Shown in pieces: positions 18,975 through 27,011 of a stretch of 34,950 bases of DNA. A program made the position numbers and the translations under genes. Position 1 is the stretch's first letter, and each line of letters begins with the position of its first letter. The notes beneath the pieces were generated by a model, which did not search any database, had not been told where the DNA came from, and saw nothing but the letters and a program-made list of their open reading frames with translations. The DNA comes from Ignavibacteriales bacterium (GTDB taxonomy: Bacteria; Bacteroidota; Ignavibacteria; Ignavibacteriales; Ignavibacteriaceae), in contig JADJIH010000024.1 in assembly GCA_016707115.1 (NCBI GenBank), positions 1 through 34,950 of the forward strand, in the 5' to 3' direction.

Positions 18975-19550
18975 TTAACTTTTGTTGTATCTAAAACAAG
19001 TTGTTAAATGATCATTAACCATTCCCGTAGCCTGCATATGTGCATATACTATTGTTGATCCAACAAAATTGAAACCTCGCATTTTCAAATCTTTACTTAT
19101 CAGATCGGATAGTTCTGTTCTTGCAGGAAGTTCCTTAAGTGATTTAAACTTATTTTTTATGGGTTTGCCATCAACAAAACCCCAGATGTACTTATTAAAA
19201 GTTCCGAACTCTTTTCTTACCGCGATGAAGGCTTTTGCATTTTTAACCGAGCTTTCAATCTTAAGTTTATTTCTAATTATTCCGGCGTCTTTCATCAATG
19301 AATTTATTTTTCTTTTATCATACTTAGCAACTTTATTAAAATCAAAATTATCAAATGCTTTTCGGAAGTTTTGTCTTTTGTAAAGTATAGTTCGCCAGCT
19401 TAATCCCGCCTGAAAACCTTCTAGTAATAAAAATTCAAAAAGTTTTTTGTCATTGTGAACCGGAACTCCCCATTCCTTGTCATGGTATTTTATATATAAA
19501 GAATCATTTGCCGGCCAGGGGCAGCGGATTTTATTATCTACTTTTTTCAT
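18975..19550 (-). CDS. tag: DNA-3-methyladenine glycosylase I
   Basis: Base-excision repair enzyme that removes 3-methyladenine from alkylated DNA; 191 residues, normal length. The zinc-binding residues of the TAG family are all present with canonical spacing: C10 (RCPW), H23 (YHDKEWG), and H181 and C185 in NDHLTTCF. The active-site region EGFQAGLSW supplies the conserved glutamate E44. The C-terminal signature FNFVGSTIVYAHMQATGMVN is complete. The gene stands alone between the secreted-protein cluster and a TrmB-type regulator (76-base gap on the same strand), so co-transcription with the regulator is possible. Confidence 0.96.
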   Translation of the reverse strand: MKKVDNKIRCPWPANDSLYIKYHDKEWGVPVHNDKKLFEFLLLEGFQAGLSWRTILYKRQNFRKAFDNFDFNKVAKYDKRKINSLMKDAGIIRNKLKIESSVKNAKAFIAVRKEFGTFNKYIWGFVDGKPIKNKFKSLKELPARTELSDLISKDLKMRGFNFVGSTIVYAHMQATGMVNDHLTTCFRYNKS

Positions 19551-19625
19551 TCTAACTACTACAAAGTATTTTATTAAATTTAATTTAGATTAGTTATAAA
19601 CCTTTAAGAACTCTTAAAGCAAAAA

Positions 19626-20498
19626 TCAATTATTAGCGAATGAAGTAAGATTAATTTCATTAAGCACTTCATTAAAATCCCTTGCTTGATCCCACAAATA
19701 ATTAAAAAGCATTTTACTTGCGGTTGCGAGTTGATTATGCTTTATAAAAACAAGAGTAATATCAGTTGAATGGCCAATTGTTTGCGGAAGCGGAAACGAA
19801 ACAATTTCGGAGTCGGATATAATCATCTTAATGGGAAGATAATCTATAACCTTTGCTTCCTGCCCATGACGTACCTGTTCCTTTATGTAATCCATAAGCC
19901 ATTCATGTTTAACGAGTTCGTGCAGTTCATAGATGTTTCTGCAAACACCGCCGCGTTTTAGTAAATCAGCCTCGTGCGTTTGCTGCTCATCTAATCTACC
20001 GGGATTATCGCAAACGTATGGCCCTTTGTTAAACGTTAACAGTTCCTTTGTAGTGTTCTGCAGCATCTGAATATATTTTTTCTGTATCTGGTCTTTACTC
20101 TTAAATATCTCGATAAACTCTAAGGGATTAAAATTTTCTTTATTCTCGTCATAGATAGGTATAAGTGTTTTTACAAGACTTCCGACAATCTCCTTTTTAT
20201 TTTCTATGCTTTCTAAAAACTCCGCTTCAGATTTTTTTATTATTCTTTCTAAAGCCACAGCAGGCTCAACGGCTTCATATATTTTTTTCTTTCCAAGACT
20301 TCTTTGTGTACAAATTCCGCGATCCATCATTTTCTGCAGTACTTCGTAAATTTTTGTTCTCGGAATTTTTGCAATTTGCTGCAGTTCTAAAGCAGTGAAG
20401 GTTTTTTTTCCGAGTAATGTTAAGTAGAGTTTAGCTTCCCTTTCAGTAAGACCAAGATCAAGAAGTTTTCTTATTAGATTAACTGAATCAAAACTCAC
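19626..20498 (-). CDS. TrmB family transcriptional regulator
   Basis: DNA-binding regulator of 290 residues. The N-terminal winged helix-turn-helix (about 5-80) has the TrmB pattern LLDLGLTEREAKLYLTLLGK, then ELQQIAKIPRTKIYEVLQKM and DRGICTQRSLGKKKIYEAVE. A helical linker follows (ALERIIKKSEAEFLESIENK), and a C-terminal effector-type domain ends with FIKHNQLATASKMLFNYLWD. TrmB proteins are commonest in archaea but occur in several bacterial phyla, where some respond to sugars. The gene is divergent from the secreted hypothetical at 20760, and an inverted repeat in the shared 261-base gap could be its operator. Targets and effector are unknown. Confidence 0.88.
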   Translation of the reverse strand: MSFDSVNLIRKLLDLGLTEREAKLYLTLLGKKTFTALELQQIAKIPRTKIYEVLQKMMDRGICTQRSLGKKKIYEAVEPAVALERIIKKSEAEFLESIENKKEIVGSLVKTLIPIYDENKENFNPLEFIEIFKSKDQIQKKYIQMLQNTTKELLTFNKGPYVCDNPGRLDEQQTHEADLLKRGGVCRNIYELHELVKHEWLMDYIKEQVRHGQEAKVIDYLPIKMIISDSEIVSFPLPQTIGHSTDITLVFIKHNQLATASKMLFNYLWDQARDFNEVLNEINLTSFANN

Positions 20499-20550
20499 AA
20501 GTCTTTCCTTTCAATTTTACATCAGAAAGTTTTAGATGTAGAATCAATAG

Positions 20551-20641
20551 TTATACAATAAATATTTCTGTGCTGAAAATAGAGAAAATAGAATTTAAAG
20601 TAAAAGTTTATAATGCCGCTATCTTATCAACCATTGTATAA
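20551..20641. promoter_or_regulatory. Inverted repeat in the divergent TrmB/20760 intergenic region
   Basis: TTATACAAT (20551-20559) and ATTGTATAA (20633-20641) are perfect 9-bp inverted copies 73 bases apart, between the divergent regulator and the secreted hypothetical gene. They could be paired operator half-sites or two AT-rich promoter elements facing apart. In an AT-rich gap a chance match is possible, so this is only suggestive. Confidence 0.3.
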
Positions 20642-20759
20642 TTAGTATTCAAATAACAATTGATGATTATATTTTATTGCTTCGGCTACGGTTGTTAATT
20701 ACATAAATAGTATCAATTTTTAACTACCGATTATTTTCAATTAATTAGCGGAGTGTTTT

Positions 20760-21584
20760 ATGAAAAAATTATTTTTCTTTCTGCCAGTCTTTATTTTTAT
20801 TCTTGGATTTACTACCAACAAAATTATAGATGACAAGCTTAAAAATCTTTTGCAGCAATTTAATATAAATGAAGAAACAGCAAAGAGTAATATATTTTAT
20901 AGTGTAACAGGACCATCGTATTACATTCCTAATGTAAAGATGTTAAAAAACCTGGCTGTTGGGGATAGAATATCTGTAATTGAATCAATGGGTAAAAATA
21001 TTAAGGAGTATACAGCAACTAAAGAATTTGTTGAAAAGTATAATCAGTTAAGAGAAGATAGAAAACCAACCCCGCCAGAGGAACCAAAATATTCGGCTCA
21101 ATTAAAGGAAGAGGCGCGGGCAAGTTTCAAGAACAGTATTGCAGAAACAGAAAAGTCAAAACAACAAATGCCCAAAGATCAGCAAGCAATGTTTGATGAA
21201 ATTATAAAATCATTTAAACAGCAGTTAGCAGATATTGATGATCCAGAAAAAACAATGTATAAACCGGAAATGGATGAATATATTAAGCAGGGATACGATA
21301 TGCAGATGGATGATTATAAAAACAAAGTTGCGGAATGGGAAGCACACTATCCATCAGGCAATCCCAAACCAATGATTAAAAATTGGATAAATACTTTTTT
21401 AGATAAAACTGCTGATATAAACTTTGAAGCAAAAACAGTTAAAGGCAAAGATGGAATTTTAAAATTTGCTGACCAGGAATATGAGTATAAAGACAGCCAA
21501 TGGAAGCTATATTATCGGGCTGGAAAAGAAACAGTAACTGCAGCGCGTAAGTTTGCACAAAGCTGGTTAACTGAATTAAAGTAA
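20760..21584 (+). CDS. Secreted hypothetical protein, helical
   Basis: Protein of 274 residues not assigned to a family. It starts with a hydrophobic leader (MKKLFFFLPVFIFILGFTTN). The start is supported by GCGGAG about eight bases upstream. The mature part is hydrophilic and largely helical. SNIFYSVTGPSYYIPNVKML opens it. A charged segment follows, with a proline-rich break (EDRKPTPPEEPKYSAQLK) and helices rich in K, E and Q (about 120-205). It ends with a compact part containing INFEAKTVKGKDGILKFADQ and EYEYKDSQWKLYYRAGKETV. Export to the periplasm or membrane attachment by the uncleaved leader is likely. It is divergent from the TrmB regulator, which may control it. Confidence 0.75.
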   Translation: MKKLFFFLPVFIFILGFTTNKIIDDKLKNLLQQFNINEETAKSNIFYSVTGPSYYIPNVKMLKNLAVGDRISVIESMGKNIKEYTATKEFVEKYNQLREDRKPTPPEEPKYSAQLKEEARASFKNSIAETEKSKQQMPKDQQAMFDEIIKSFKQQLADIDDPEKTMYKPEMDEYIKQGYDMQMDDYKNKVAEWEAHYPSGNPKPMIKNWINTFLDKTADINFEAKTVKGKDGILKFADQEYEYKDSQWKLYYRAGKETVTAARKFAQSWLTELK

Positions 21585-21678
21585 AACAATAAATTTTTAC
21601 GAATTTAAGCACGAATTTTAATCTTTTTCTTTGACGTAAAATCGTTTAGCTTGTACTATACATTTACAATATACAGAC

Positions 21679-22185
21679 ATGAAATTTTTAACTTTTATTA
21701 CTTTAGTACTTCTAATTGTTAACGGCTGCTCAAGCAATGATGAATCTAATCCAATTACCAATGAAAAAAGCGCTACCGGGTTTGTTAGAGGAAATGTTAA
21801 CGGGTCAAGTTGGTATTCTAACAAAATTACTACCAGCAAAAGCGGAAATACAAGAATTGTTAAGGCTACATTGGATTCTTCAAACGATCCGCTTTATAAA
21901 GCTACAACTCTTGAATTTAGGATAAGCGTTAATCAAACAGGAGTTTTTGGCATTGGTGAAAATGAACCGGGATTTCAATATGTTGTTAAAGCTTATTATA
22001 CACTTGTTTCGAGAAGCGGATCTGCAGATAAGTATCACAAAGCTTATTACGATAATGTGAGCACCTTAACTATTGGTTCAATATCCGATAAAAATCTTGA
22101 TGCCGATTTTATCTTTAATGCTCGTACAGATGATTCTTTAAATACAGTTGTCTTTACAAATGGAGCAATCCAGATAGATTTTTAA
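21679..22185 (+). CDS. Lipoprotein, DUF6252-like
   Basis: Predicted lipoprotein of 168 residues: the signal MKFLTFITLVLLIVNGC ends in a lipobox with Cys17, followed by a serine- and asparagine-rich tether (SSNDESNPITNEKS). The mature domain is beta-rich, starting GFVRGNVNGSSWYSNKITTS and continuing TTLEFRISVNQTGVFGIGEN. The pattern of a small surface lipoprotein with VNG..W at its start resembles the DUF6252 group found in Bacteroidota; I rate that family name as tentative. It follows the secreted hypothetical by about 95 bases and is closed by a terminator. Confidence 0.72.
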   Translation: MKFLTFITLVLLIVNGCSSNDESNPITNEKSATGFVRGNVNGSSWYSNKITTSKSGNTRIVKATLDSSNDPLYKATTLEFRISVNQTGVFGIGENEPGFQYVVKAYYTLVSRSGSADKYHKAYYDNVSTLTIGSISDKNLDADFIFNARTDDSLNTVVFTNGAIQIDF

Positions 22186-22218
22186 GTTTCTTTTGTTTTC
22201 ACTTACGATATAAATCAC

Positions 22219-22254
22219 AAACCCGGGAAAATCGATTTTCCGGGTTTTCTTTTT
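22219..22254 (+). terminator. Intrinsic terminator after the lipoprotein gene
   Basis: AAACCC-GGGAAAATC pairs with GATTTTCCGGGTTT (about 22219-22246, one bulged G) and is followed by TCTTTTT. It lies 34 bases beyond the stop of the gene at 21679-22185 and upstream of the epimerase gene. Confidence 0.8.
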
Positions 22255-22332
22255 ACCTGATTTGTGATTTGGGCTAAATAAATTCTTTTCTACCTTCCAC
22301 ATATTTACTGCACAACTTTTAAGAGATTTAAA

Positions 22333-23256
22333 ATGCAAACAATATTAGGTTCAACTGGGATTATAGGCACCGAATTAGCCAAAGCTTTAACCCAACACAC
22401 CGATAAGATTAGACTTGTAAGCCGCAATCCAAAACGAGTTAATCCCACAGACCAGTTAGTAATTGCTGATTTAACAAACTTTAATGAAGTGCTTACTGCT
22501 GTTGAAGGTTCAGAAGTTGTATACCTAACGGCAGGACTTCAATACAAAATAAATGTATGGCAAACTAAATGGCCATTAATAATGAAGAATGTTATTGAAG
22601 CTTGTAAAACACACAAAACCAAACTTGTTTTTTTTGATAATGTTTATGCGTATGGTTTAGTTAAAGGCTGGATGAAAGAAGATACACTTGTAAATCCATC
22701 AAGCAAAAAAGGAGAAGTTAGAGCGCTAATTGCACAGATGATAATGAGTGAAGTTGAAAAGGGACATCTTGATGCAATTATTGCAAGAGCGGCTGATTTT
22801 TATGGACCGAACACTCTACTAAGTTTTGCAACGGTTACTGTTTTTCATAATCTAAAAAAAGGAAAAACAGCCCAGTGGTTTGTCGATGCAAATAAAAAAC
22901 ATTCTATGACATATACTCCCGATGCTGGTAAAGCAACAGCAATTTTGGGAAATACTCCCTCGGCATATAACCAAATCTGGCATTTACCAACTGATAAAAA
23001 TGTTTTAACAGGTAAAGAATTTATTGAATTTGCTGCAAAAGAATTTGGAGTAGAGCCAAAATTCATGGTATTAAAAAAATGGATGATTCAGATGGTCGGA
23101 TATTTTGTTCCCGTAGTTAAAGAAAGTTATGAAATGTTATACCAAAATGAATATGATTATTTATTTGACAGCACAAAGTTTGAAAGAGCATTTGATTTTA
23201 AGCCAACAAGTTATCAAGATGGAATTGCTGAGACAGTAAGATCAATGAAAAACTAG
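22333..23256 (+). CDS. NAD(P)-dependent epimerase/dehydratase-like protein (SDR superfamily)
   Basis: Rossmann-fold protein of 307 residues. The N-terminal nucleotide-binding loop is ILGSTGIIGTELAKAL (GxTGxxG). It is followed by LVSRNPKRV at the end of strand 2, VIADLTN (the aspartate that contacts the adenine) and VVYLTAGLQY. The segment FFDNVYAYGLVKG takes the place of the usual S..YG active-site region, and RAADFYGPN resembles the substrate-binding stretch of extended SDRs. The C-terminal part has WHLPTDKNVLTGKEFIEFAA. Similar proteins are annotated as NAD-dependent epimerases or NmrA/isoflavone-reductase-like. With no strict YxxxK motif, true catalytic activity is uncertain. The gene is monocistronic and is followed by the abnormal homopolymer block. 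Confidence 0.85.
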   Translation: MQTILGSTGIIGTELAKALTQHTDKIRLVSRNPKRVNPTDQLVIADLTNFNEVLTAVEGSEVVYLTAGLQYKINVWQTKWPLIMKNVIEACKTHKTKLVFFDNVYAYGLVKGWMKEDTLVNPSSKKGEVRALIAQMIMSEVEKGHLDAIIARAADFYGPNTLLSFATVTVFHNLKKGKTAQWFVDANKKHSMTYTPDAGKATAILGNTPSAYNQIWHLPTDKNVLTGKEFIEFAAKEFGVEPKFMVLKKWMIQMVGYFVPVVKESYEMLYQNEYDYLFDSTKFERAFDFKPTSYQDGIAETVRSMKN

Positions 23257-23289
23257 TTTATAGCATATCATAATCGATGTTATCTGGAT

Positions 23290-23790
23290 TATTTTTTTTG
23301 GTTTTCCCCCCCGGGGGGTTGGGTTTTAAATTTTTTTAAAAAATAAAATGGGGGGGTTTTTTTTTATTTTTTTTAAAAAAATTTTTTGTTTTTTAAAAAA
23401 AAAATTTTTTTTTTTTTTTCCCCCCCCCCTTGTGGCGCTTTGTTAAAAAAGGGGAGGGGAAGGGGGAAGTGATTTTTTTTGGGGGGGGGTTTGTAAATTT
23501 TTTTTTTAATATTAGGGGGGGGGGGGGGCGCGCCGCCCCCCCCTTAAAAATAATAAGAAGGGGGGGGGGGGGGGGGGGGTGGTGTTGTAAAAAAACTAAA
23601 AAAAACAAAAAAAAAAAAAGAAAAGGGGGGTTTTTTCCCCATTTTTTCCATCCCGTTTCACCCCCTTTTTTTTTTTTTTTCCTTTCCAAAAAAATACAAA
23701 ATTTTTTTTTGTTTTTTTTTTTAAAAAAAAAAAAAAAAAAACAAAAACCCAAATTTTTATTCCCCCTCTTTTATTTTTAATTTTAAATTA
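23290..23790. other. Homopolymer-dominated low-complexity block, probable assembly/sequencing artefact
   Basis: About 500 bases consist almost entirely of runs of 5-20 identical bases: long G runs (for example within 23515-23529 and 23561-23579), C runs, and A and T runs of 8-20. Hardly any ordinary sequence lies between them. The two open frames that cross it encode only strings of K, F, G and P and are not genes. Nothing else in this AT-rich window contains long G or C runs. The flanking genes are complete, so the block lies in an intergenic gap between two 3' ends. It looks like low-quality read tails or gap filling rather than natural DNA. Confidence 0.85.
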
Positions 23791-23808
23791 AAATATTATT
23801 AACACTAT

Positions 23809-24744
23809 TTATTTAATTCTACTTTTTATCAACGCATAAACTTTTTCTGAAAGCACTTTAAACTTTGGTAAAGCTAATTCTTCTTTAAGCGGAATGAAGC
23901 ACGCGATTATATATTTTACTTCGCCATCATCAATAATTCCTACGTCATTTGTCCAGTAAGCAAACCAACCTGTTTTATGATAAAACATTGCGGTGTTTGG
24001 CAATCCAGTTGACAATTTTGATTTATCAAGTTGTCTTCCAAGCAAAGTTTTCATTTGCAGACTTACCCAATTGTTAACCAGCTTATTCGAGTAAATCTTA
24101 TACATAAAATCAGCAGCGTGTAATGCACAGGTTTCTGTTCCTCTTATATTTTCATATCCGGGATCTTCAAACTTTCGCTTTAAAAACTTTCTTGTTACTT
24201 CACTTCCATACCAGCCGTAAGTATGAAGAAGACTATCAATATTTCGTCTTTGCGCAATATCAATCAAACAATTTGCTGCAGAGTTATCGCTTCTGGTAAT
24301 CATCAAATCTAATAGATAATTTACATTAACAGTATCACCATCTTTAAGCAAAGGTCGCGGATCGTTGTCAATCTGTTTTGATCTATCTACAACGTTTGGT
24401 TCTTTTGCAACATAAGGTTCGTATAAAGAATATTTCCCTTGCGAAACCTGATTTAGAATTTCAGCAGCAACATACATTTTGTAAACAGAAGCAGGATAAA
24501 TAAAATTATCATAATTAACTCCACCGAGCTTTGGTTGGTCTCCACTCAAATCAATTACAGCTAAAGAGATTTTTTCAATTCCATCTTCACCAACATCAAA
24601 GTTTTTGTCAAGATCAAGTTCAAGAATGATATTGTATAATTCTTTGGAAAGTATTTCATCTACCTGATAATAGGATGGAATTTGAATTGATTGTGAAAAG
24701 GATAATTGAAAAGAGAGCAACACTATAGATAGAATTATTTTCAT
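23809..24744 (-). CDS. Class A beta-lactamase-fold serine hydrolase
   Basis: Exported serine hydrolase of 311 residues with a signal peptide (MKIILSIVLLSFQLSFSQ). The three penicillin-recognising motifs are in order and well spaced: S86-V-Y-K89 (nucleophile and general base lysine), S152-D-N154 within TRSDNSAANCLID, and K257-T-G259 within YHKTGWFAYWTNDVG. The omega-loop ExxLN motif that carries the deacylating glutamate of true class A enzymes is not found. That stretch instead reads GSEVTRKFLKRKFEDPGYEN. It therefore belongs with the beta-lactamase2-type group of periplasmic serine hydrolases, and hydrolysis of beta-lactams cannot be assumed. It lies 70 bases downstream of the PagL-like gene on the same strand. 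Confidence 0.87.
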   Translation of the reverse strand: MKIILSIVLLSFQLSFSQSIQIPSYYQVDEILSKELYNIILELDLDKNFDVGEDGIEKISLAVIDLSGDQPKLGGVNYDNFIYPASVYKMYVAAEILNQVSQGKYSLYEPYVAKEPNVVDRSKQIDNDPRPLLKDGDTVNVNYLLDLMITRSDNSAANCLIDIAQRRNIDSLLHTYGWYGSEVTRKFLKRKFEDPGYENIRGTETCALHAADFMYKIYSNKLVNNWVSLQMKTLLGRQLDKSKLSTGLPNTAMFYHKTGWFAYWTNDVGIIDDGEVKYIIACFIPLKEELALPKFKVLSEKVYALIKSRIK

Positions 24745-24814
24745 TTTAATTTCTCAGCTTATCTGAAATTAATTAGTAATATTTTTTATAAAAAGCTTGT
24801 CCAACTACTAAATA

Positions 24815-25447
24815 CTAAAATTCTTTTGACAGGTTTAAAGATAAACCTTCTCCTTCATAAAAAGGATTAAAAGCACCGACACCCTGTCCATTGGAAATGT
24901 GCATTCGCCTAAGTCCAAGATTGATCCGGAAGTTATCGCCGATATAAAAACCAATGGTACCGCCTAATCGAAACATAAAGTTATAAATATCTCCGCGAGG
25001 AGGAAATAATTTATTATATAGAATAATTCCTCCGGTTGCATCAATTGAAAAGGAAAAATTACTAATAGTAAGCGGTTGAAGACGAAATAAAATTACTGGC
25101 CCAATCCCAATTGCTGAAGTTTCGTATTGTTCTTCTTTCAGAAATTCATTTACCATTATTGTACTTCCCCAGGCATGTGTAATAGTAGCCCCGGCAAATA
25201 TTTGTAAACCAATCTTTGGCACAACTTCTTTTCCAACCAGTCCGTTTATATTAACAGTTTTAATTTGCCTGTTCCAGTGAGAAGGAGAATAATATTCTAA
25301 ACCAAGTTCTAAGAAATTGACAGGATGCTCTTCTGTTTTTATAGAATCTGTAGGTACGGCGTTTTGTGCATTTATAGGATTTGAACAAAGAAATAGTAAA
25401 AACAAGTTGATTAACACAGTTGCCCTATAACAATAAAAATCACTCAA
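24815..25447 (-). CDS. Acyloxyacyl hydrolase (PagL-like lipid A 3-O-deacylase) candidate
   Basis: Outer-membrane beta-barrel protein of 210 residues, with a TTG start and a signal peptide ending NPINAQ. Alternating strands with aromatic ends run through the protein (FLELGLEYYSP, KIGLQIFAGATITHAWG, FSFSIDATGGIILY, FMFRLGGTIGFYIGDNFRIN). The C-terminal block LRRMHISNGQGVGAFNPFYE holds the H-x-S-N-G...NP pattern of the PagL/acyloxyacyl hydrolase family, whose catalytic pair is His and Ser in this position (H183 and S185 here). The protein ends on an aromatic residue (LSKEF), as barrel proteins do. It would remove an acyl chain from lipid A at the outer leaflet. The assignment rests on this motif and the fold pattern. 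Confidence 0.72.
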   Translation of the reverse strand: MSDFYCYRATVLINLFLLFLCSNPINAQNAVPTDSIKTEEHPVNFLELGLEYYSPSHWNRQIKTVNINGLVGKEVVPKIGLQIFAGATITHAWGSTIMVNEFLKEEQYETSAIGIGPVILFRLQPLTISNFSFSIDATGGIILYNKLFPPRGDIYNFMFRLGGTIGFYIGDNFRINLGLRRMHISNGQGVGAFNPFYEGEGLSLNLSKEF

Positions 25448-25641
25448 GAATAAACCTTCATAAAAGACTCAAATAAAAATTATAAATCATATTTGAGATA
25501 AAAAAGAATGTCCTATAAATCTCTGATATTTATTATAATTAACTTAGTTGAAATGATTTCATTATCCAATTAATCATTGGAAATAGAATAGTGCTTATAT
25601 ATTTTTGGTTAACGAAAGCAACGTTGATGGGAGATATTACA

Positions 25642-26301
25642 ATGTGGTTGTGTAAAAAAATTATTTTCTTTTACTTTGTTTTTTATCTTTTTTCGTCTTT
25701 GAATTATTCACAGGCTGTGGGTGTCGGGATTCACGCAAGACTATTTCCATCGATCACCCAATCAGTACTTAACAAAAATGTTTATTCTACATATGAAATT
25801 GATAATTTTCTTTTAACTGGGTTGTTTGTTGCTTACAAAACTTCTGGCACATCTCAATGGAAGTTTACCCTCAAATATTCATTTGGACAAAAAGATGTTT
25901 CTCACCCCACCGGGTTAAGTCTTTTTGAAGCTAAAAAATTACTTAATTTATATTCTTTTGAATTGGCAATTTGTTATGTAGTCGATTTATCTCCAAAATT
26001 TAAAGTTAATGTTGGAGTAATGCCCGGATATTATATTGCAAAACTTAATGAGGACTATCCTGATGAAAAAGCTTTTTTTGAGTATAAATTTAATTTAACG
26101 CCAATTGTTGATGCTTCTTTTGAGATATATGATAAGATAGATGCTAATTTTATGATGATGTACTCACTGGAAAAATACAAAATAACCAAAGAGTATTCGC
26201 ATTCACTAGGCGGTTATCCGGAGACTGTTTCCGGTTTTGATGAGTTTGACTTTAGCGGTTTAAATTTTGCAATAGCCGTTACATACTGGATAGATATTTA
26301 A
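25642..26301 (+). CDS. Outer-membrane beta-barrel-type hypothetical protein
   Basis: I place the start at the ATG at 25642, because GGGAGA lies about seven bases upstream and the resulting N-terminus (MWLCKKIIFFYFVFYLFSSL, then NYSQA) is a good signal peptide. A longer frame opens at 25591. The 219-residue product is rich in amphipathic strands (FLLTGLFVAYKTSGTSQWKF, SFELAICYVVDLSPKFKVNV, FEIYDKIDANFMMMYSLEKY) and ends FAIAVTYWIDI, as in small outer-membrane barrels. No family is recognised. Its stop codon overlaps the stop of the converging DinB gene within TTAA at 26298-26301. Confidence 0.7.
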   Translation: MWLCKKIIFFYFVFYLFSSLNYSQAVGVGIHARLFPSITQSVLNKNVYSTYEIDNFLLTGLFVAYKTSGTSQWKFTLKYSFGQKDVSHPTGLSLFEAKKLLNLYSFELAICYVVDLSPKFKVNVGVMPGYYIAKLNEDYPDEKAFFEYKFNLTPIVDASFEIYDKIDANFMMMYSLEKYKITKEYSHSLGGYPETVSGFDEFDFSGLNFAIAVTYWIDI

Positions 26302-26816
26302 CTATTAATTGATTCTCCCCAATCTGCTTTTGGTTTACCAAGCCAAATCCACACAATTAGATCTACACTTGCCGGCTCACCACCAAGCTCACGAAAACGA
26401 GTATTAATTTGTCCGCGATGATATGTGCTGTGAGATGCAACTTGCATCATTGTTTCTTCAAGTGTTGCGGGAACAACTTTCTGTTTCGTTTTTCTTTCAA
26501 CAAAAACAGACCACGGAATTTGTATTACTCTATCTTTTTCATCAGACTTTGGTGAAGAAAGAAATTCATCCAACTTTTGCTGATAATCAAATCCCCATTT
26601 TGCAATTGATTTAAGATCAGAAAACTCTTCCGGTTTTGGTATTTCCAACGGCAGTTCATTCCATAAAAAGTAAAATGCATATTGAACCTGATGCAAATGA
26701 TACAATAGCTTTTTAATTCGTTCATCGTTCTGTACTGAATCAAACGATAATATTTTTTTCCAGACCTCAGTATCTGCCCATTGCATGTGCTGTAAGAGAA
26801 TGTTTGAGTTATCCAT
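26298..26816 (-). CDS. DinB family protein
   Basis: Four-helix-bundle putative metalloenzyme of 172 residues. The N-terminus LLQHMQWADTEVWKKIL is the DinB opening helix. A histidine-rich helix follows (LLYHLHQVQYAFYFLWNEL), and the late motif HSTYHRGQI (H129, H133) provides the two remaining metal ligands. The end carries GGEPASVDLIVWIW, typical of the family (usually D.xxY/W). This subgroup includes proteins of unknown activity and thiol S-transferases. It is distinct from the YfiT-type member at 10620-11148. Monocistronic. Confidence 0.88.
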   Translation of the reverse strand: MDNSNILLQHMQWADTEVWKKILSFDSVQNDERIKKLLYHLHQVQYAFYFLWNELPLEIPKPEEFSDLKSIAKWGFDYQQKLDEFLSSPKSDEKDRVIQIPWSVFVERKTKQKVVPATLEETMMQVASHSTYHRGQINTRFRELGGEPASVDLIVWIWLGKPKADWGESINS

Positions 26817-27011
26817 TAATCATTTCCTTTGCTTTCAATATTCGAAAACTATACGATAGTATTATATAATCAAACAATAATTTGTAAGTATTTTGCTAGT
26901 GGGTAATTAAATCACCGATTATTAATTGCACCGCAATAATCTGAACTATCTTAACCATTAGATTATCTAAATAACAAATCACTTTTATAAATTATATTCA
27001 AGGGAGATAAC

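Noticed and set aside
23393..23780. Two overlapping open frames of 116-119 codons on opposite strands
   Set aside because: They encode only strings of K, F, G and P from homopolymer runs and have no gene-like composition; they are part of the artefact block.
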